DNA of 64,000 nucleotides from JADLCX01 sp964630785 (lineage in GTDB: Bacteria > Planctomycetota > Phycisphaerae > Phycisphaerales > UBA1924), in NCBI GenBank assembly GCA_964630785.1, contig CAZVZG010000005.1, positions 1-64,000 of the forward strand, written 5' to 3'. Of this stretch, positions 32,760-41,983 are shown one piece after another. The notes beneath the pieces are model-generated. The model ran no database searches, had not been told where the DNA came from, and worked only from the letters and a program-made list of their open reading frames with translations. A program made the position numbers and the translations under genes. Numbering within the stretch: the first letter of the stretch is position 1; each line of letters begins with the position of its first letter.

Positions 32760-33569
32760 GTGAGTAACTCGAACCATCATCGCGGCCCTCGACTATTCAC
32801 GCACTACATCGGCATCGACTACTCCGGCGCAAAGACGCCGACGTCGAGTCTGCCCGGGCTCCGGGTCTACATGGCGGAGCGGAATGCCGCTCCGGTCGAG
32901 GTGCGGCCGTCGCAAGGGCTGAAGAAGCACTGGACCCGCCGCGGCGTTGCGGAGTGGCTCGTCGCCCGGCTCTCGGAGAACGAGCCCGCCATCGTCGGCA
33001 TCGACCACGGGTTCTCCTTCCCGATGAAGTACTTCGAGCGGCACAACCTGCGGCGCGACTGGCACGCGTTCCTCGACGATTTTCACGATCACTGGCCGAC
33101 CGACGAGGACAACACATACGTCGACTTCGTGCGTGATGGAGATGTCGGGCGCGGCGCGGAGCGCACGGGCGACCGCCGCTGGAAGCGTCTCACCGAAGTA
33201 CGGGCGCGCGGGGCCAAGTCGGTGTTCCATTTCGACGTGCGAGGTTCGGTCGCCAAATCGACCCACGCGGGCCTGCCTTGGCTCAGGTACATCCGCGAGC
33301 GGCTTCCCGGCCGCGTTCACTTCTGGCCGTTCGACGGCTGGACGCCGACCCCCGGTCGTTCGGTCATCGCGGAGGTCTACCCGTCGCTGTGGAGCCGGTC
33401 GTTGCCGAAGGCGGACCGCACGCCAGACCAGCACGACGCGTGGAGCGTGGCTGAGTGGTCGCGGCGGGCGGATGTTGATGGCGGTCTCACGGAGTTCCTG
33501 AACCCCGACCTCCCCCCCGAGGATCGGGCGACTGCAGCAGTGGAGGGCTGGATCCTGGGTCTCGGGTAA
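32760..33569 (+). CDS. Conserved hypothetical protein, possibly RNase H-like (DUF429-like)
   Basis: 269 residues from a GTG at 32760; the ribosome-binding site is poor. It begins 'HYIGIDYSGAKTPTSSLPGL' and has 'AIVGIDHGFSFPMKYF', 'DNTYVDFVRDG', 'SVFHFDVRGSVAKSTHAGLP', 'VIAEVYPSLWSR' and 'DQHDAWSVAEW'. The paired 'GID' motifs, each ending a hydrophobic strand, and the later Asp ('DQHDA') suggest an RNase H-like fold of the DUF429 kind. This is a whole gene among broken ones. Substrate and role are unknown. Confidence 0.6.
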   Translation: MSNSNHHRGPRLFTHYIGIDYSGAKTPTSSLPGLRVYMAERNAAPVEVRPSQGLKKHWTRRGVAEWLVARLSENEPAIVGIDHGFSFPMKYFERHNLRRDWHAFLDDFHDHWPTDEDNTYVDFVRDGDVGRGAERTGDRRWKRLTEVRARGAKSVFHFDVRGSVAKSTHAGLPWLRYIRERLPGRVHFWPFDGWTPTPGRSVIAEVYPSLWSRSLPKADRTPDQHDAWSVAEWSRRADVDGGLTEFLNPDLPPEDRATAAVEGWILGLG

Positions 33570-34051
33570 GCGCGACGGGCCGAGTTCGATCCGCCTGTTA
33601 AGCGTGAGGTGCTCCAGCGGTCATCCAACGCCGCTTTCCCGCTCTCTCTGGTCGGCCTGAGCTACTAACGGCCCCCGAAATCATGCTGAGTTCGAGACAC
33701 CCATCCGATCGGAGCTTCTGACCGGCCCGCGAAAGCGGGCCGGTTTTGCTTTACGGCCCGGCCAGTTTCCGGCGTCCGGGCGGGGTGGCGGAAACGGCGG
33801 AGATTCCGGGGCCAAACGCGGGGTGGCAATGGCCGCCGCGCTCTCGGTTTGGCCCGGCCCATCGGGCGGGCGATGCGAACCCGTCGGGTTCCGGTCGGCC
33901 TCTCGCCCGAACCTCTCAAACTCTCTGACTTTCTTGGTTAGCGCCCCGGCCGATTTGACGCGGGGTTGCGATCGGGGGTGGGCGGGGATCGGAACGGTGC
34001 CGAGATGGAGAGCGCAGGCGGCTGCCGATCGCTCCGCCGAATCGGCCCCGC
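33570..34051. other. Intergenic stretch with terminator and diverged repeat, no gene
   Basis: Apart from the hairpin at 33722-33752, the segment 33753-33960 carries phrases ('TCCGGCGTCCG', 'GCGCTCTCGGTTT', 'CTCAAACTCTCTGACTTT') that recur in altered form near 28690 and 24720-24815. Open frames here are short and lack coding character. Confidence 0.45.
33722..33752 (+). terminator. Intrinsic terminator-like hairpin
   Basis: Perfect 9-bp stem CCGGCCCGC/GCGGGCCGG closed by a GAAA tetraloop (33731-33734) and followed by TTTTGCTTT. It lies 150 bp after the 32760-33569 gene and can end its transcript. Confidence 0.75.
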
Positions 34052-34543
34052 TCAAGCCCCGATCCGTCTGGGACCCTCTCTGAAGTATGCGATTGCGCTG
34101 TCGAGCAACTGGTCGGCTTCGTCATCTGCTTCGCCGACCGCCGCACAGAGATGATTGAGAGCCGGCACCCAACGTCGCTCAAGCAGATCGGCCAGCCTTT
34201 GCTGGTGAATCCTGGCTCGGGCTTCCTCTGTGAGAAACGGCGGGAGCATGCAGAGCGCCAAGCACTGTAATCCCGTGCATTCACGGGCCAGGAAGTACAG
34301 CCAATAGGGGAACTCGTTGTCCAACTTGGTCACGTAGTCACGAACCTCCGGCATCTCGAACAGCTCCTGAGGGTTTTCGTCGTAGCCGAAGAACGAGATG
34401 TCCACGCGGGTGCGGAATGCACGAATGCTCTCGGGCGTCCCGAGCAGTTTCTTCAACGTGGCGAGCGGGCCAGACCTGTCGTCTCGCTCCACCTCATCGC
34501 GGCTGATCACCACCGTCAGAAAGTCGAAGTCGTGCAGGCTCAT
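34052..34543 (-). CDS. Hypothetical protein, ~163 aa
   Basis: The ATG at 34543 ('MSLHDFDFLTVVISRDEVER') is preferred to the one at 34588, which adds an ill-conserved-looking basic leader. The protein is acidic and helical: 'GPLATLKKLLGTPESIRAFR', 'FPYWLYFLARECTGLQCLAL', 'EARARIHQQRLADLLERRW'. No signal peptide or known motif. It stands alone on the minus strand with an intergenic stretch on its downstream side. Function unknown. Confidence 0.5.
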   Translation of the reverse strand: MSLHDFDFLTVVISRDEVERDDRSGPLATLKKLLGTPESIRAFRTRVDISFFGYDENPQELFEMPEVRDYVTKLDNEFPYWLYFLARECTGLQCLALCMLPPFLTEEARARIHQQRLADLLERRWVPALNHLCAAVGEADDEADQLLDSAIAYFREGPRRIGA

Positions 34544-34690
34544 CGATGAAAGTGTATCGAGGCGTTCCGATCGACCCCCTTTCGCCACATTCCGAACCGT
34601 TTGCGTAGAAGGTGGTTAACGGCCCGCCGTGCGGCGGGCGGGCACAACTGACCATCTCCGGCCCCAGCGGGCTCGCGCACGGACGCACGC

Positions 34691-34924
34691 ATGACCATCG
34701 ACCTCGACGAGGGGGCCGAGCGCGATGACTTCGCGCTTCTGACCCCGACCAAGCGGCTGCACAATATCGCGCAGATCCTCGCGGACGGCATCCGCCGCCA
34801 GCACGAGGATGCCTGCCGCATGGGCGAGTTGGGCGACATCTCCGCCCCGGCAGAAAGAGAGGAAGATGGACTTGAACCCTTGGGACCGGTTCGCCTTGAT
34901 CGTCCGCCCCCCCACGGCGGTTGA
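34691..34924 (+). CDS. Small hypothetical protein upstream of DUF2924
   Basis: 77 residues. 'FALLTPTKRLHNIAQILADG' resembles the short 'L-T-P-x-x-R-L-x-x-I-A-x-I-L-A-x-G' proteins that precede DUF2924 and recombinase genes in mobile elements. The tail is Pro/Arg-rich. A second, decayed example with 'MSPERCLDGFASI' lies at 35324. Function unknown. Confidence 0.5.
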   Translation: MTIDLDEGAERDDFALLTPTKRLHNIAQILADGIRRQHEDACRMGELGDISAPAEREEDGLEPLGPVRLDRPPPHGG

Positions 34925-34948
34925 CGCCTTGCGAACCGGAGAGTCCCG

Positions 34949-35302
34949 ATGATCCCCCCGCCCGATGACATCCCCGCGACGGTGAAGGCCCTTGGCCGAC
35001 TCACCGTCCCCGAACTGAAGCAGCGCTACGCCGAGGTCTTCGGCGAGCCCACGCGGACCAACCACAAACAGTATCTCGTCAAGCGGATCGTCTGGCGGCT
35101 GCAGGCGCTCCGCGAAGGCGGGTTGTCGGAGCGAGCACGGCGGCGGGCGCTCGAACTGGCCGACGACGCGGAGATCCGCCTGAGCGCCCCGCGTCCCCAC
35201 GACGCGGCCGCGAACGGCCCGGGGCGAACGGTCGCGGCGGCGTGCCGCGGGCGACCGGTCCCTGCCCCCCCCCAATCACCACGCCCGACCACGGACGGGT
35301 GA
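34949..35302 (+). CDS. DUF2924 domain protein
   Basis: 117 residues from an ATG at 34949 ('GGAGAGTCCCG' upstream). The DUF2924 core is clear: 'LTVPELKQRYAEVFGEPTRT', 'NHKQYLVKRIVWRLQALREG', 'LSERARRRALELADDAEIR'. The family is basic and often encoded next to large serine recombinases in phages and integrated elements, probably as a DNA-binding partner. Here the neighbouring recombinase is missing. The last ~40 residues are Pro/Arg-rich and may be an extension into non-coding sequence. Confidence 0.8.
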   Translation: MIPPPDDIPATVKALGRLTVPELKQRYAEVFGEPTRTNHKQYLVKRIVWRLQALREGGLSERARRRALELADDAEIRLSAPRPHDAAANGPGRTVAAACRGRPVPAPPQSPRPTTDG

Positions 35303-35323
35303 GCATCTCCGAAGGAGTGCGCG

Positions 35324-35405
35324 ATGCGGCTGCGGCCCGACCCGACCGACCCCGCGGAGATGTCGCCGGAGCGGTGCCTCGACGGGTTCGCCAGCATCGC
35401 GGTGC
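35324..35405 (+). pseudogene. Truncated small mobile-element gene
   Basis: ATG at 35324 after CGAAGGAG. 'MRLRPDPTDPAEMSPERCLD' then 'GFASI' parallels the small gene at 34691, but after ~27 codons the frame becomes unrelated Ser/Pro sequence. It marks the right edge of the mobile patchwork, 65 bp before the stop of putA. Confidence 0.4.
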
Positions 35406-35469
35406 CAAGCGCTCCGCGTCTGTCGTTGAAGAAGCCCCCCACCTCCCGACACTCCACCCCCCTCCCCCC

Positions 35470-38400
35470 TCACAACTCCGGCGCAAAGCCCCGCCTCATG
35501 GTGTTCTCGCAGCTCGCACGCGGCTCCACAAACTGGAGGAGGTAGTCGCGGCCTCCGGCCTTGGAGCCCACGCCGGACATGCCAAAGCCTCCGAAGGGTT
35601 GGCGGGCGACGAGGGCGCCGGTGATGCCCCGGTTGATGTAGAGGTTGCCGACGCGGAACTGCTGCTTGGCGAGTTCGAGGTGGCTGGGGCGGCGGGTGAA
35701 GACGCCTCCGGTGAGTTTGTACGGGGACGCGTTGGCCAGGTCGAGCGCGGCCGCGAAGTCCGGGGCGTGCATGATCGCCAGAACGGGACCGAAGATTTCC
35801 TCGCGGGCGATGGTGTGGGTGGGCTTGACGCCGGAGAAGATGGTCGGGCCGACGAATCGGGCTTGGGCGGCGGCGACGAAGGGGTTGCCCGCGGGTGGGG
35901 TCATTTCCAGTTCGGGCTTGCAGCCCTCCGCTTTGGCCTTGTCGATGTACGAGCGGGTCTTGCTCGCGGCCTCCTCGTCGATCACGGGGCCCACGTCGGT
36001 GCCGGGGTTGGCCGGGTCGCCGATGACCAGGGCCCCGGTGGCGCCGACCAGACGCTGCACGACGTTGCGGATCGCGGGGCCGTCTTCGCCGGCGGGATCG
36101 ACGACGATCAGGCGTGAGCAGGCCGAGCACTTCTGGCCCTGGAAGCCAAACGCCGAGTGCCGGATGGCGAGCACGGCCTCGTCGAGGTCGGCGCTGGTGT
36201 CGACGATCAGGGCGTTCTTGCCGCCCATCTCGCAGACAACTTTCTTGACGCCGTGGGCCTCCTGCTCGGGCGGCGTGTGGCCCGCGGCCTTGAGAATGTC
36301 GAGGCCGACGGCCTTGGAGCCGGTAAAGGCGATGAGGGCGACGCGCGGGTCGCGAACCAGGGCCGCGCCGGTGGTCTCGCCGGGCGCGGGGCAGAAGTGC
36401 AGCACGTCCTTCGGTGCGCCCGCCTGCCAGAGAATCTCGCACATCAGCCGTGCGATGCCGGGGGTCTGCTCGGCGGGCTTGCAGATGACGGTGTTACCGG
36501 TCACCAACGCGGCCACGGTCATGCCGCAGCAGATCGCCAGCGGGAAGTTCCACGGGCTGATGACGACGGCGACGCCGCGGGGTTGGTACCACTGCTCGTC
36601 GAGCTCGCCGATGAACCGGCCCATGCGCTCGCGCCCGAACATGGGCGGAGCCAGGCGTGCGTAAAACTCGCAGAAGTCGATGGCCTCACAGGTATCGGCG
36701 TCGGCCTCGCGCCAGGTCTTGCCGGACTCCTTGACCATGACGCCCGAGAGCTCGTCGCGCCGTTCGCGCATGATGGCCGCGGCGCGGGTGAGAACGGACG
36801 CGCGGGCGAGGGGGTCGGTGTCGCGCCAGGCCGGGAACGCGCCGAGGGCCCTCCCCACCATCTCGCCCGCGGCGGCCGGCGTGGTGTCGTTGGCGACGCT
36901 CGGCACGCTCGCACGGGCGACGGCCGCGGCAAAGGCGGCCCGGGCCGGCTCCTGCGAGAAATCCCGCATCGCCTCGTTGAAGAACGCCTTGCCGTCGCCG
37001 ACGCCCTCAACCGCGGGGCTGAGTTGGTGCTTGGCGGGGTCGATGCCGGTGGAGCGTCCCCCGGCCTCCAGCGCGATGCCGCGCCCGAGACGCGGGCTGG
37101 AGCCGTCGGTCGATCGGTGCGGGCTGGCGAGGAGCTTGCCGACGTCGGCGTTGTCGAGGAAGCCGGCCTTGAGCCAGCTCTCGTTGCTCGTGTTTTCGAG
37201 CAGGCGGCGAACGAGATACGCCATGCCCGGGATCATCTCGCCCACGGGCACATACTCGCGGATGCGCAGGCCCATCTCCGCGGCCGCGTGCTTGAGCTGG
37301 TCGGCCATGCCGTGCAGCATCTGGAGCTCGATGGCCGCGTCGGGCAGGCCGCGTTCCTGCACGCCGGCGAGGGCGTAGGCGATCGAGCGGGCGTTGTGCG
37401 AGCCGAGGGCGAGTTTGACGCCGCCATCGCCCGCGGCCCGGGGCGCGTGGTCGAGCAGGATGTCGGTCATGCGCTCAAAGCACGCGTCGGTCTCGCGCTT
37501 GGTGGGCCAGACGGGGCAGGGCCAGCCCATCTGCTCGGCGTGGATGACCTGGTAGTCCCAATACGCGCCCTTGACCAGACGCACGCTGACGACGCGCCCG
37601 GTGCGCTTGGACCACTCGCAGATGCGCCGCGCGTCGTCCTCGCCGCTGCGCAGATAGGCCTGCATCGCCAACCCGGCGTGGAAATCGACCGCCTCGCAGC
37701 ATCGCATGAACAGCTCGAGCGTCAGGTCCTTGAACGCGAACTGCTCCATGTCGAAGTTGACGAACACGCCCTTGGACTTGGCGGCCTCGAGGATCGGCAC
37801 AATCCGCCGCATAAGCTCGCGGATGCTGCCCTCGGTGTCGATCGGGTCGCAGCGCGCGGTGAGCGAGCTGATCTTGATCGAGACGTTGGTGCGGGGGATC
37901 GGGCCGAGGTGGTCAGACTCCAACCGCGGGTTGGGCTTCCACGATCCGACCTCGACCGGCAGGTTGTTGACCAGGTCCAGATACTTGTGTTGGTAGGCCT
38001 CGGCCTCTTCGTCTGAAACGCACGCCTCGCCGAGCAGGTCGACGCTGAAGGCGATGCCGTCGTTCCAGAGCTCGCGCAGGTTGGGCAGCGCGCTCGCGGC
38101 GTCGGTGCCCGCGATGAACTTCGCGGCCATGCCCTCGATCTGCTTGCTCACGGTCCCGACGAACAGGCCACGGGCCAGGCCGCCGGCCTTGATGCCCAAC
38201 TCGATCGGTCCGGGCACGGTCACGCCGGGCTGGCCGAGGTAGTCCTTGAGGTGGTCGAACTTGTCGTCCACCGTCCGCAGCATCGGGAACGCGTCCACGT
38301 AGCGGAACATCTGGACCTTGAAGTTGGGGTCCTTCATGGACCATTCCATCAGCCAGTCGCTGTAGAACCGGGCCGACAGCAGACCAGCCTTGTGCTTGCG

Positions 38401-38589
38401 GGCAAGGTCGAGCATCCGCGAACCGATCTCGCGGATTCGCCCCTCGTCGGAACGGCCCGCAGTGACCGTGCCGACGTTCGCGGGCGCACCGTTCGCGGGC
38501 TGGAAGGTGGATGCGGGAGGAGGCAGGGTGGCGGTCCCGGCACCCGCCGCGGGAGCGGCGGCGCGGGGCTTGCGAGAGAACAGGGACAT
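35470..38589 (-). CDS. putA: Bifunctional proline dehydrogenase / P5C dehydrogenase
   Basis: 1039 residues from the ATG at 38589 ('MSLFSRKPRAAAP'). It oxidises proline to glutamate in two steps. After a ~90-residue leader, the FAD-dependent PRODH barrel spans ~95-480 with 'VRLVKGAYWDYQV' and 'ENTSNESWLKAGF' near its end. The aldehyde dehydrogenase part spans ~530-1030: 'ISPWNFPLAICCGM', 'GNTVICKPAEQTP', 'IAFTGSKAVGL', Glu in 'CEMGGKNALIV', catalytic Cys in 'QGQKCSACSRL', and 'GPVLAIMHAPDF'. The N-terminal DNA-binding domain of enterobacterial PutA is absent. It is read divergently from ribF. Confidence 0.95.
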   Translation of the reverse strand: MSLFSRKPRAAAPAAGAGTATLPPPASTFQPANGAPANVGTVTAGRSDEGRIREIGSRMLDLARKHKAGLLSARFYSDWLMEWSMKDPNFKVQMFRYVDAFPMLRTVDDKFDHLKDYLGQPGVTVPGPIELGIKAGGLARGLFVGTVSKQIEGMAAKFIAGTDAASALPNLRELWNDGIAFSVDLLGEACVSDEEAEAYQHKYLDLVNNLPVEVGSWKPNPRLESDHLGPIPRTNVSIKISSLTARCDPIDTEGSIRELMRRIVPILEAAKSKGVFVNFDMEQFAFKDLTLELFMRCCEAVDFHAGLAMQAYLRSGEDDARRICEWSKRTGRVVSVRLVKGAYWDYQVIHAEQMGWPCPVWPTKRETDACFERMTDILLDHAPRAAGDGGVKLALGSHNARSIAYALAGVQERGLPDAAIELQMLHGMADQLKHAAAEMGLRIREYVPVGEMIPGMAYLVRRLLENTSNESWLKAGFLDNADVGKLLASPHRSTDGSSPRLGRGIALEAGGRSTGIDPAKHQLSPAVEGVGDGKAFFNEAMRDFSQEPARAAFAAAVARASVPSVANDTTPAAAGEMVGRALGAFPAWRDTDPLARASVLTRAAAIMRERRDELSGVMVKESGKTWREADADTCEAIDFCEFYARLAPPMFGRERMGRFIGELDEQWYQPRGVAVVISPWNFPLAICCGMTVAALVTGNTVICKPAEQTPGIARLMCEILWQAGAPKDVLHFCPAPGETTGAALVRDPRVALIAFTGSKAVGLDILKAAGHTPPEQEAHGVKKVVCEMGGKNALIVDTSADLDEAVLAIRHSAFGFQGQKCSACSRLIVVDPAGEDGPAIRNVVQRLVGATGALVIGDPANPGTDVGPVIDEEAASKTRSYIDKAKAEGCKPELEMTPPAGNPFVAAAQARFVGPTIFSGVKPTHTIAREEIFGPVLAIMHAPDFAAALDLANASPYKLTGGVFTRRPSHLELAKQQFRVGNLYINRGITGALVARQPFGGFGMSGVGSKAGGRDYLLQFVEPRASCENTMRRGFAPEL

Positions 38590-38813
38590 GGGAAGAGCGG
38601 CTCCTGGGGCCGGTGGCGTGGGCGGATCGGGCCGAGCATCAACGGACCCGACTAGTGTATGGTTCCGCCCGATCGCTCCCCAAGCCCCGCCACCCCGCCC
38701 CGCCCCGACCGTCACCCCGGCTTCGCGCAATCGCATTTCCGCTAATCGACAGGCAATCTCCCCCGCCCTGCCTGGCTCCCCCGCCCTGCCTGGGCCCGAA
38801 CAAACGCCTCAGC

Positions 38814-39899
38814 GTGACGAGCAATCCACCCCAAACCTCCCCGACCGCGAGACCTCCATCGGCGGCGGGTTTGTCTGCAAGCGGCCGTAAGGTGGTGACG
38901 ATCGGCACCTTCGACGGCGTGCACCGCGGCCATCAGGCCCTCGTGCAACGTGCCCGGCGGATGGCGGAGCGAACCGGACTGGACGTCCAAGTGCTGGCGA
39001 TGGTGTTCGACCCCAACCCGATGGAAGTCCTTCGCCCGTGCGAGGCGCCGGCCCGCCTGAGCACCTTCGAGCAGAAGGCCGAGTGGCTGCGATCGGCGGG
39101 CGCTGATGAAGTGCTCCGGCTGGAGCCGACCTCCGCCCTGTTGCACGAGTCTCCCGAGGAGTTTGTCGGCATCGTTCGGCGCGCGCACGGGATGGTTGGG
39201 GTGGTCGAAGGGCCAGACTTTCGGTTCGGCAAGGGACGTGCCGGGGATGTGCGGACGCTGACCCGCCTCGGCGGCGGCGGCGCGTTCTCGGTGGACGTCG
39301 TGGAACCGGTGAGCGTCGCGCTCAACGACCACACCATCGCGCCGGCCCGGAGCACGATGGTGCGCTGGCTCCTGAACAACGGGCGCGTCTCGGACGCCGC
39401 CCGGGTGCTCGGACGATGGCACACCGTGCGCGGCGTGGTCGTGCGCGGCGATCGGCGGGGACGGACCATGGGGTACCCCACCGCGAACATCCAGACGCCG
39501 TGCCTGGCGCCGGCGGACGGCGTGTACGCGGGCCGGGCGCGCCTGGCGGACGGCCGGGTGTTCACGGCCGCGATCAGCGTGGGGAGCAAGCCAACCTTCG
39601 GCGAGCACGCCCGGACGGTCGAAGCGGTCCTGCTGGGCGATTCGCCCGATCCGGCGGCGGACGGGCTGGTGGGCGAGCGAGCGCCCGCATGGGCGCCGTT
39701 GCCGGGACTCCCCGAGTACGGTTGGACGATCGACCTGGAGTTTGCTGCGTGGGTGCGCGATCAGGTCCGGTTCGATGGACTCGAACCGCTGCTGGATCAG
39801 ATGGCCCGGGACTGCGCACGGATCTCCGAGATTGTGCGCATCCGCGGGGACGACAGGCTGCCCGCTGCGGCGGGCGCGATGATGGAGAAAACGCTTTGA
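38814..39899 (+). CDS. ribF: Bifunctional riboflavin kinase / FAD synthetase
   Basis: About 361 residues. The N-terminal adenylyltransferase begins 'VVTIGTFDGVHRGHQALV' and includes 'AMVFDPNPMEVL', the C-terminal flavokinase has 'GRTMGYPTANIQTP' and 'GVYAGRARL'. The protein makes FMN and then FAD. The frame is open far upstream, but only Pro/Arg-rich noise precedes residue ~25; I place the start at the GTG at 38814, with a later GTG near 38891 possible. No good ribosome-binding site is seen for either. The stop overlaps the next start (TTGA). Confidence 0.88.
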   Translation: MTSNPPQTSPTARPPSAAGLSASGRKVVTIGTFDGVHRGHQALVQRARRMAERTGLDVQVLAMVFDPNPMEVLRPCEAPARLSTFEQKAEWLRSAGADEVLRLEPTSALLHESPEEFVGIVRRAHGMVGVVEGPDFRFGKGRAGDVRTLTRLGGGGAFSVDVVEPVSVALNDHTIAPARSTMVRWLLNNGRVSDAARVLGRWHTVRGVVVRGDRRGRTMGYPTANIQTPCLAPADGVYAGRARLADGRVFTAAISVGSKPTFGEHARTVEAVLLGDSPDPAADGLVGERAPAWAPLPGLPEYGWTIDLEFAAWVRDQVRFDGLEPLLDQMARDCARISEIVRIRGDDRLPAAAGAMMEKTL

Positions 39900-40969
39900 C
39901 GTGGCAGGGCAATGCAGACACGGCGGCCGTGGCGGCCAAGCTCAGAGTGGCCAAATCGGTGCTGGTGCTGACGCACGCCAAGCCCGACGGCGACGCGGCC
40001 GGCTCGACGCTGGCGCTGGCCCGGACGCTGATCCGGTGCGGGATCGCGACGCAGGTCGCCTACGTCGGACCGATCCCAGCGTGGATGGATGAAGTCGCGG
40101 GGACGTCCACTGCGCCGCCGCGACGGTATTTTCAACCGATGAAACCCGCCGAGCCTGTTGATGGCCAATCGTGGAACGGACGCGAGGCCGAGGCAATCGC
40201 CGTCGTGGACACCGGCTCGTGGCAGCAGGTCGCGGAGATGCGTCCGGCACTGGAAGGACGCGCGGCGGACACGGTAATCATCGATCATCACGCGCACGGC
40301 GACGAAGACGTCGCGCACCTGCGTCTGGTACGCACGCAGTGCGCCTCGTGCACCGAAGTGCTCGCCCCTGTCTGCTGCACGCTCCTGGGGCTGAACTCCG
40401 TCATCAAACTGCCGCTGGACATCGCGACGCCTCTGTACTTGGGGCTCGCCACGGACACCGGCTGGTTCCGCTTTTCGAGCGTGACGCCCGCGACGCTCCG
40501 CCTGGCCGCGGACCTGCGCGAGGCGGGCGTGAACCACACCGACCTGTACAGGATGATCGAGCAGCAGGACCACGTCAGCCGGTGGAGGCTGCTCGGCCGG
40601 GCGCTCACCTCGACAAGGCTGCACGACCTGGGGCGCCCGTGGGGACAGCTCTCGGTGATGCTGCTCACGCTCCGCGACTTCGACGAGTGCGGCGCGGACC
40701 GGAACGACACCGGCGGCTTCGCCGACATGGTGCTCGCGGTGAAAGAGATCGGTGCGTCCGCCGTCCTTACCGAGGCGGAGGCCGGGCCCGGCGGGAGTTT
40801 CCTGACCAAGATCAGTCTGCGGAGCAAGCCCGTGGCTAATGCACTGGACGTGGGCACGCTCACCCAGCGGCTCGGCGGAGGCGGGCATTTCCACGCCGCG
40901 GGGGCCAAACTGCGTGTCGGGCTGGACGAGGCCGAGCGGATGCTCGTGGAGGCGGCCCGTGGGCTCTGA
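39896..40969 (+). CDS. DHH-family phosphoesterase (NrnA-like oligoribonuclease/pAp phosphatase)
   Basis: 357 residues from a TTG at 39896 that overlaps the ribF stop. The DHH domain shows 'VLTHAKPDGDAAGSTLAL', Asp in 'AIAVVDTGSW', and 'VIIDHHAHGDED', the metal-binding D-H-H. 'LYLGLATDTGWFRFSS' gives the fourth metal-site Asp. The DHHA1 end has 'LGGGGHFHAAGAKL', the substrate-binding G-G-G-H. These enzymes hydrolyse short RNA oligomers and 3'-phosphoadenosine 5'-phosphate. Tight coupling with ribF is seen in many bacteria, where NrnA-like genes lie near rbfA/truB/ribF. Confidence 0.85.
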   Translation: MTWQGNADTAAVAAKLRVAKSVLVLTHAKPDGDAAGSTLALARTLIRCGIATQVAYVGPIPAWMDEVAGTSTAPPRRYFQPMKPAEPVDGQSWNGREAEAIAVVDTGSWQQVAEMRPALEGRAADTVIIDHHAHGDEDVAHLRLVRTQCASCTEVLAPVCCTLLGLNSVIKLPLDIATPLYLGLATDTGWFRFSSVTPATLRLAADLREAGVNHTDLYRMIEQQDHVSRWRLLGRALTSTRLHDLGRPWGQLSVMLLTLRDFDECGADRNDTGGFADMVLAVKEIGASAVLTEAEAGPGGSFLTKISLRSKPVANALDVGTLTQRLGGGGHFHAAGAKLRVGLDEAERMLVEAARGL

Positions 40970-41834
40970 GCCGCGACCGCACGGGCGGGGAAAGGACGGG
41001 CACGACCGCCGGCCGCGGACGGGTGGCGATGACCGCGGCAAGCCCCCGCCGCGGCGAGTCCGACCGGGCGGGCGGCCGCCGCTGCGTGTCTTCACGACGA
41101 CGCTGTGGGAATACCCGAGCCAGCACTACGACTCGGCTCGCTCGGGCGAGCAGGTCGGCGGCGATCGTCGTGCGGCCGTGATGCAGGGCGACAAGGACTA
41201 CGCGGGCGCCACGCCGTCGTGGGTCATTTGGCAAGTGCTCCAGCGATACACGCGGGAGGGCGACACCGTTGTCGATCCGATGTGCGGGAGCGGAACGACG
41301 CTGGACGTGTGCCGCGACCTGGGGCGGAAGGGCGTGGGGTTCGACCTCGCGCCCACGCGCGACGACATTTCGCAGGCGGACGCTCGAAAGACCCCGCTGG
41401 CGGACGCGAGCGCGGACTTTGTGTTTATTGACCCCCCCTACTCCACGCACATCGACTATTCTGACGACTCGCGATGCATCGGCAAACTCGACGCCGCGCC
41501 CGACTCTGACGACGGCGGGCGGGCTTACTACGACTCGATGAAAAGAGTCATCCGCGAGATCGACCGCATCCTCAAGCCCCGGCGGTACATGGCTCTGTAC
41601 GTGAGCGACTCGTGGCGCAAGCGCAAGGGCTCGCCCGGCGAGGGCGGCGGCGTGTTCATGCCGATCGGCTTCGAGCTCTTCGCCATGATGCGGGAGCGGT
41701 TCCGGCCGATCGACACCATCGCCGTCGTGCGCCACAACCAAAAACTGGCCCGCGGAAACTGGCACAAGGCGGCCGAGGAAGGGAACTTCTTCCTGCGCGG
41801 ATTCAACTACCTGTTCATCATGAAGAAGGTGTGA
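40959..41834 (+). CDS. DNA methyltransferase, orphan
   Basis: About 291 residues; the GTG at 40959 overlaps the end of the previous gene. A basic Pro/Arg leader of ~45 residues precedes the catalytic core. SAM-binding motif I is 'VVDPMCGSGTTLDV' and is followed by the catalytic motif 'FIDPPYSTH' about 60 residues later, the D-P-P-Y of amino-methyltransferases acting on adenine N6 or cytosine N4. 'VIREIDRILKPRRYMALYVS' follows. No target-recognition domain of usual size and no restriction gene is nearby, so it may be a solitary DNA methylase, or act on RNA; the sequence does not settle this. Confidence 0.75.
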   Translation: MGSEPRPHGRGKDGHDRRPRTGGDDRGKPPPRRVRPGGRPPLRVFTTTLWEYPSQHYDSARSGEQVGGDRRAAVMQGDKDYAGATPSWVIWQVLQRYTREGDTVVDPMCGSGTTLDVCRDLGRKGVGFDLAPTRDDISQADARKTPLADASADFVFIDPPYSTHIDYSDDSRCIGKLDAAPDSDDGGRAYYDSMKRVIREIDRILKPRRYMALYVSDSWRKRKGSPGEGGGVFMPIGFELFAMMRERFRPIDTIAVVRHNQKLARGNWHKAAEEGNFFLRGFNYLFIMKKV

Positions 41835-41845
41835 GCCCGCCGTGG

Positions 41846-41880
41846 CATGGGCATTCTGCCCATGTCGGCCCAAAGGGCCG
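41846..41880. repeat. Tandem hairpins after the methyltransferase gene (REP-like)
   Basis: CATGGGCA-TTC-TGCCCATG (41846-41864) is a perfect 8-bp stem, and CGGCCC-AAA-GGGCCG (41866-41880) follows at once. There is no T run. Palindromes built on 'GGCATGGGCA...TGCCCATG' are, as I recall, common between genes in planctomycetes. It may stabilise or end the ribF operon transcript. Confidence 0.5.
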
Positions 41881-41983
41881 AGCGCAAAGTTCACGATGCG
41901 CGGAAGCTGGGGAGATCAAGGGAGAGGCACGGCCGATCACCCACGCAACGCCCGGCAACCGCGGCCGCGGGTGGACACGGTGA

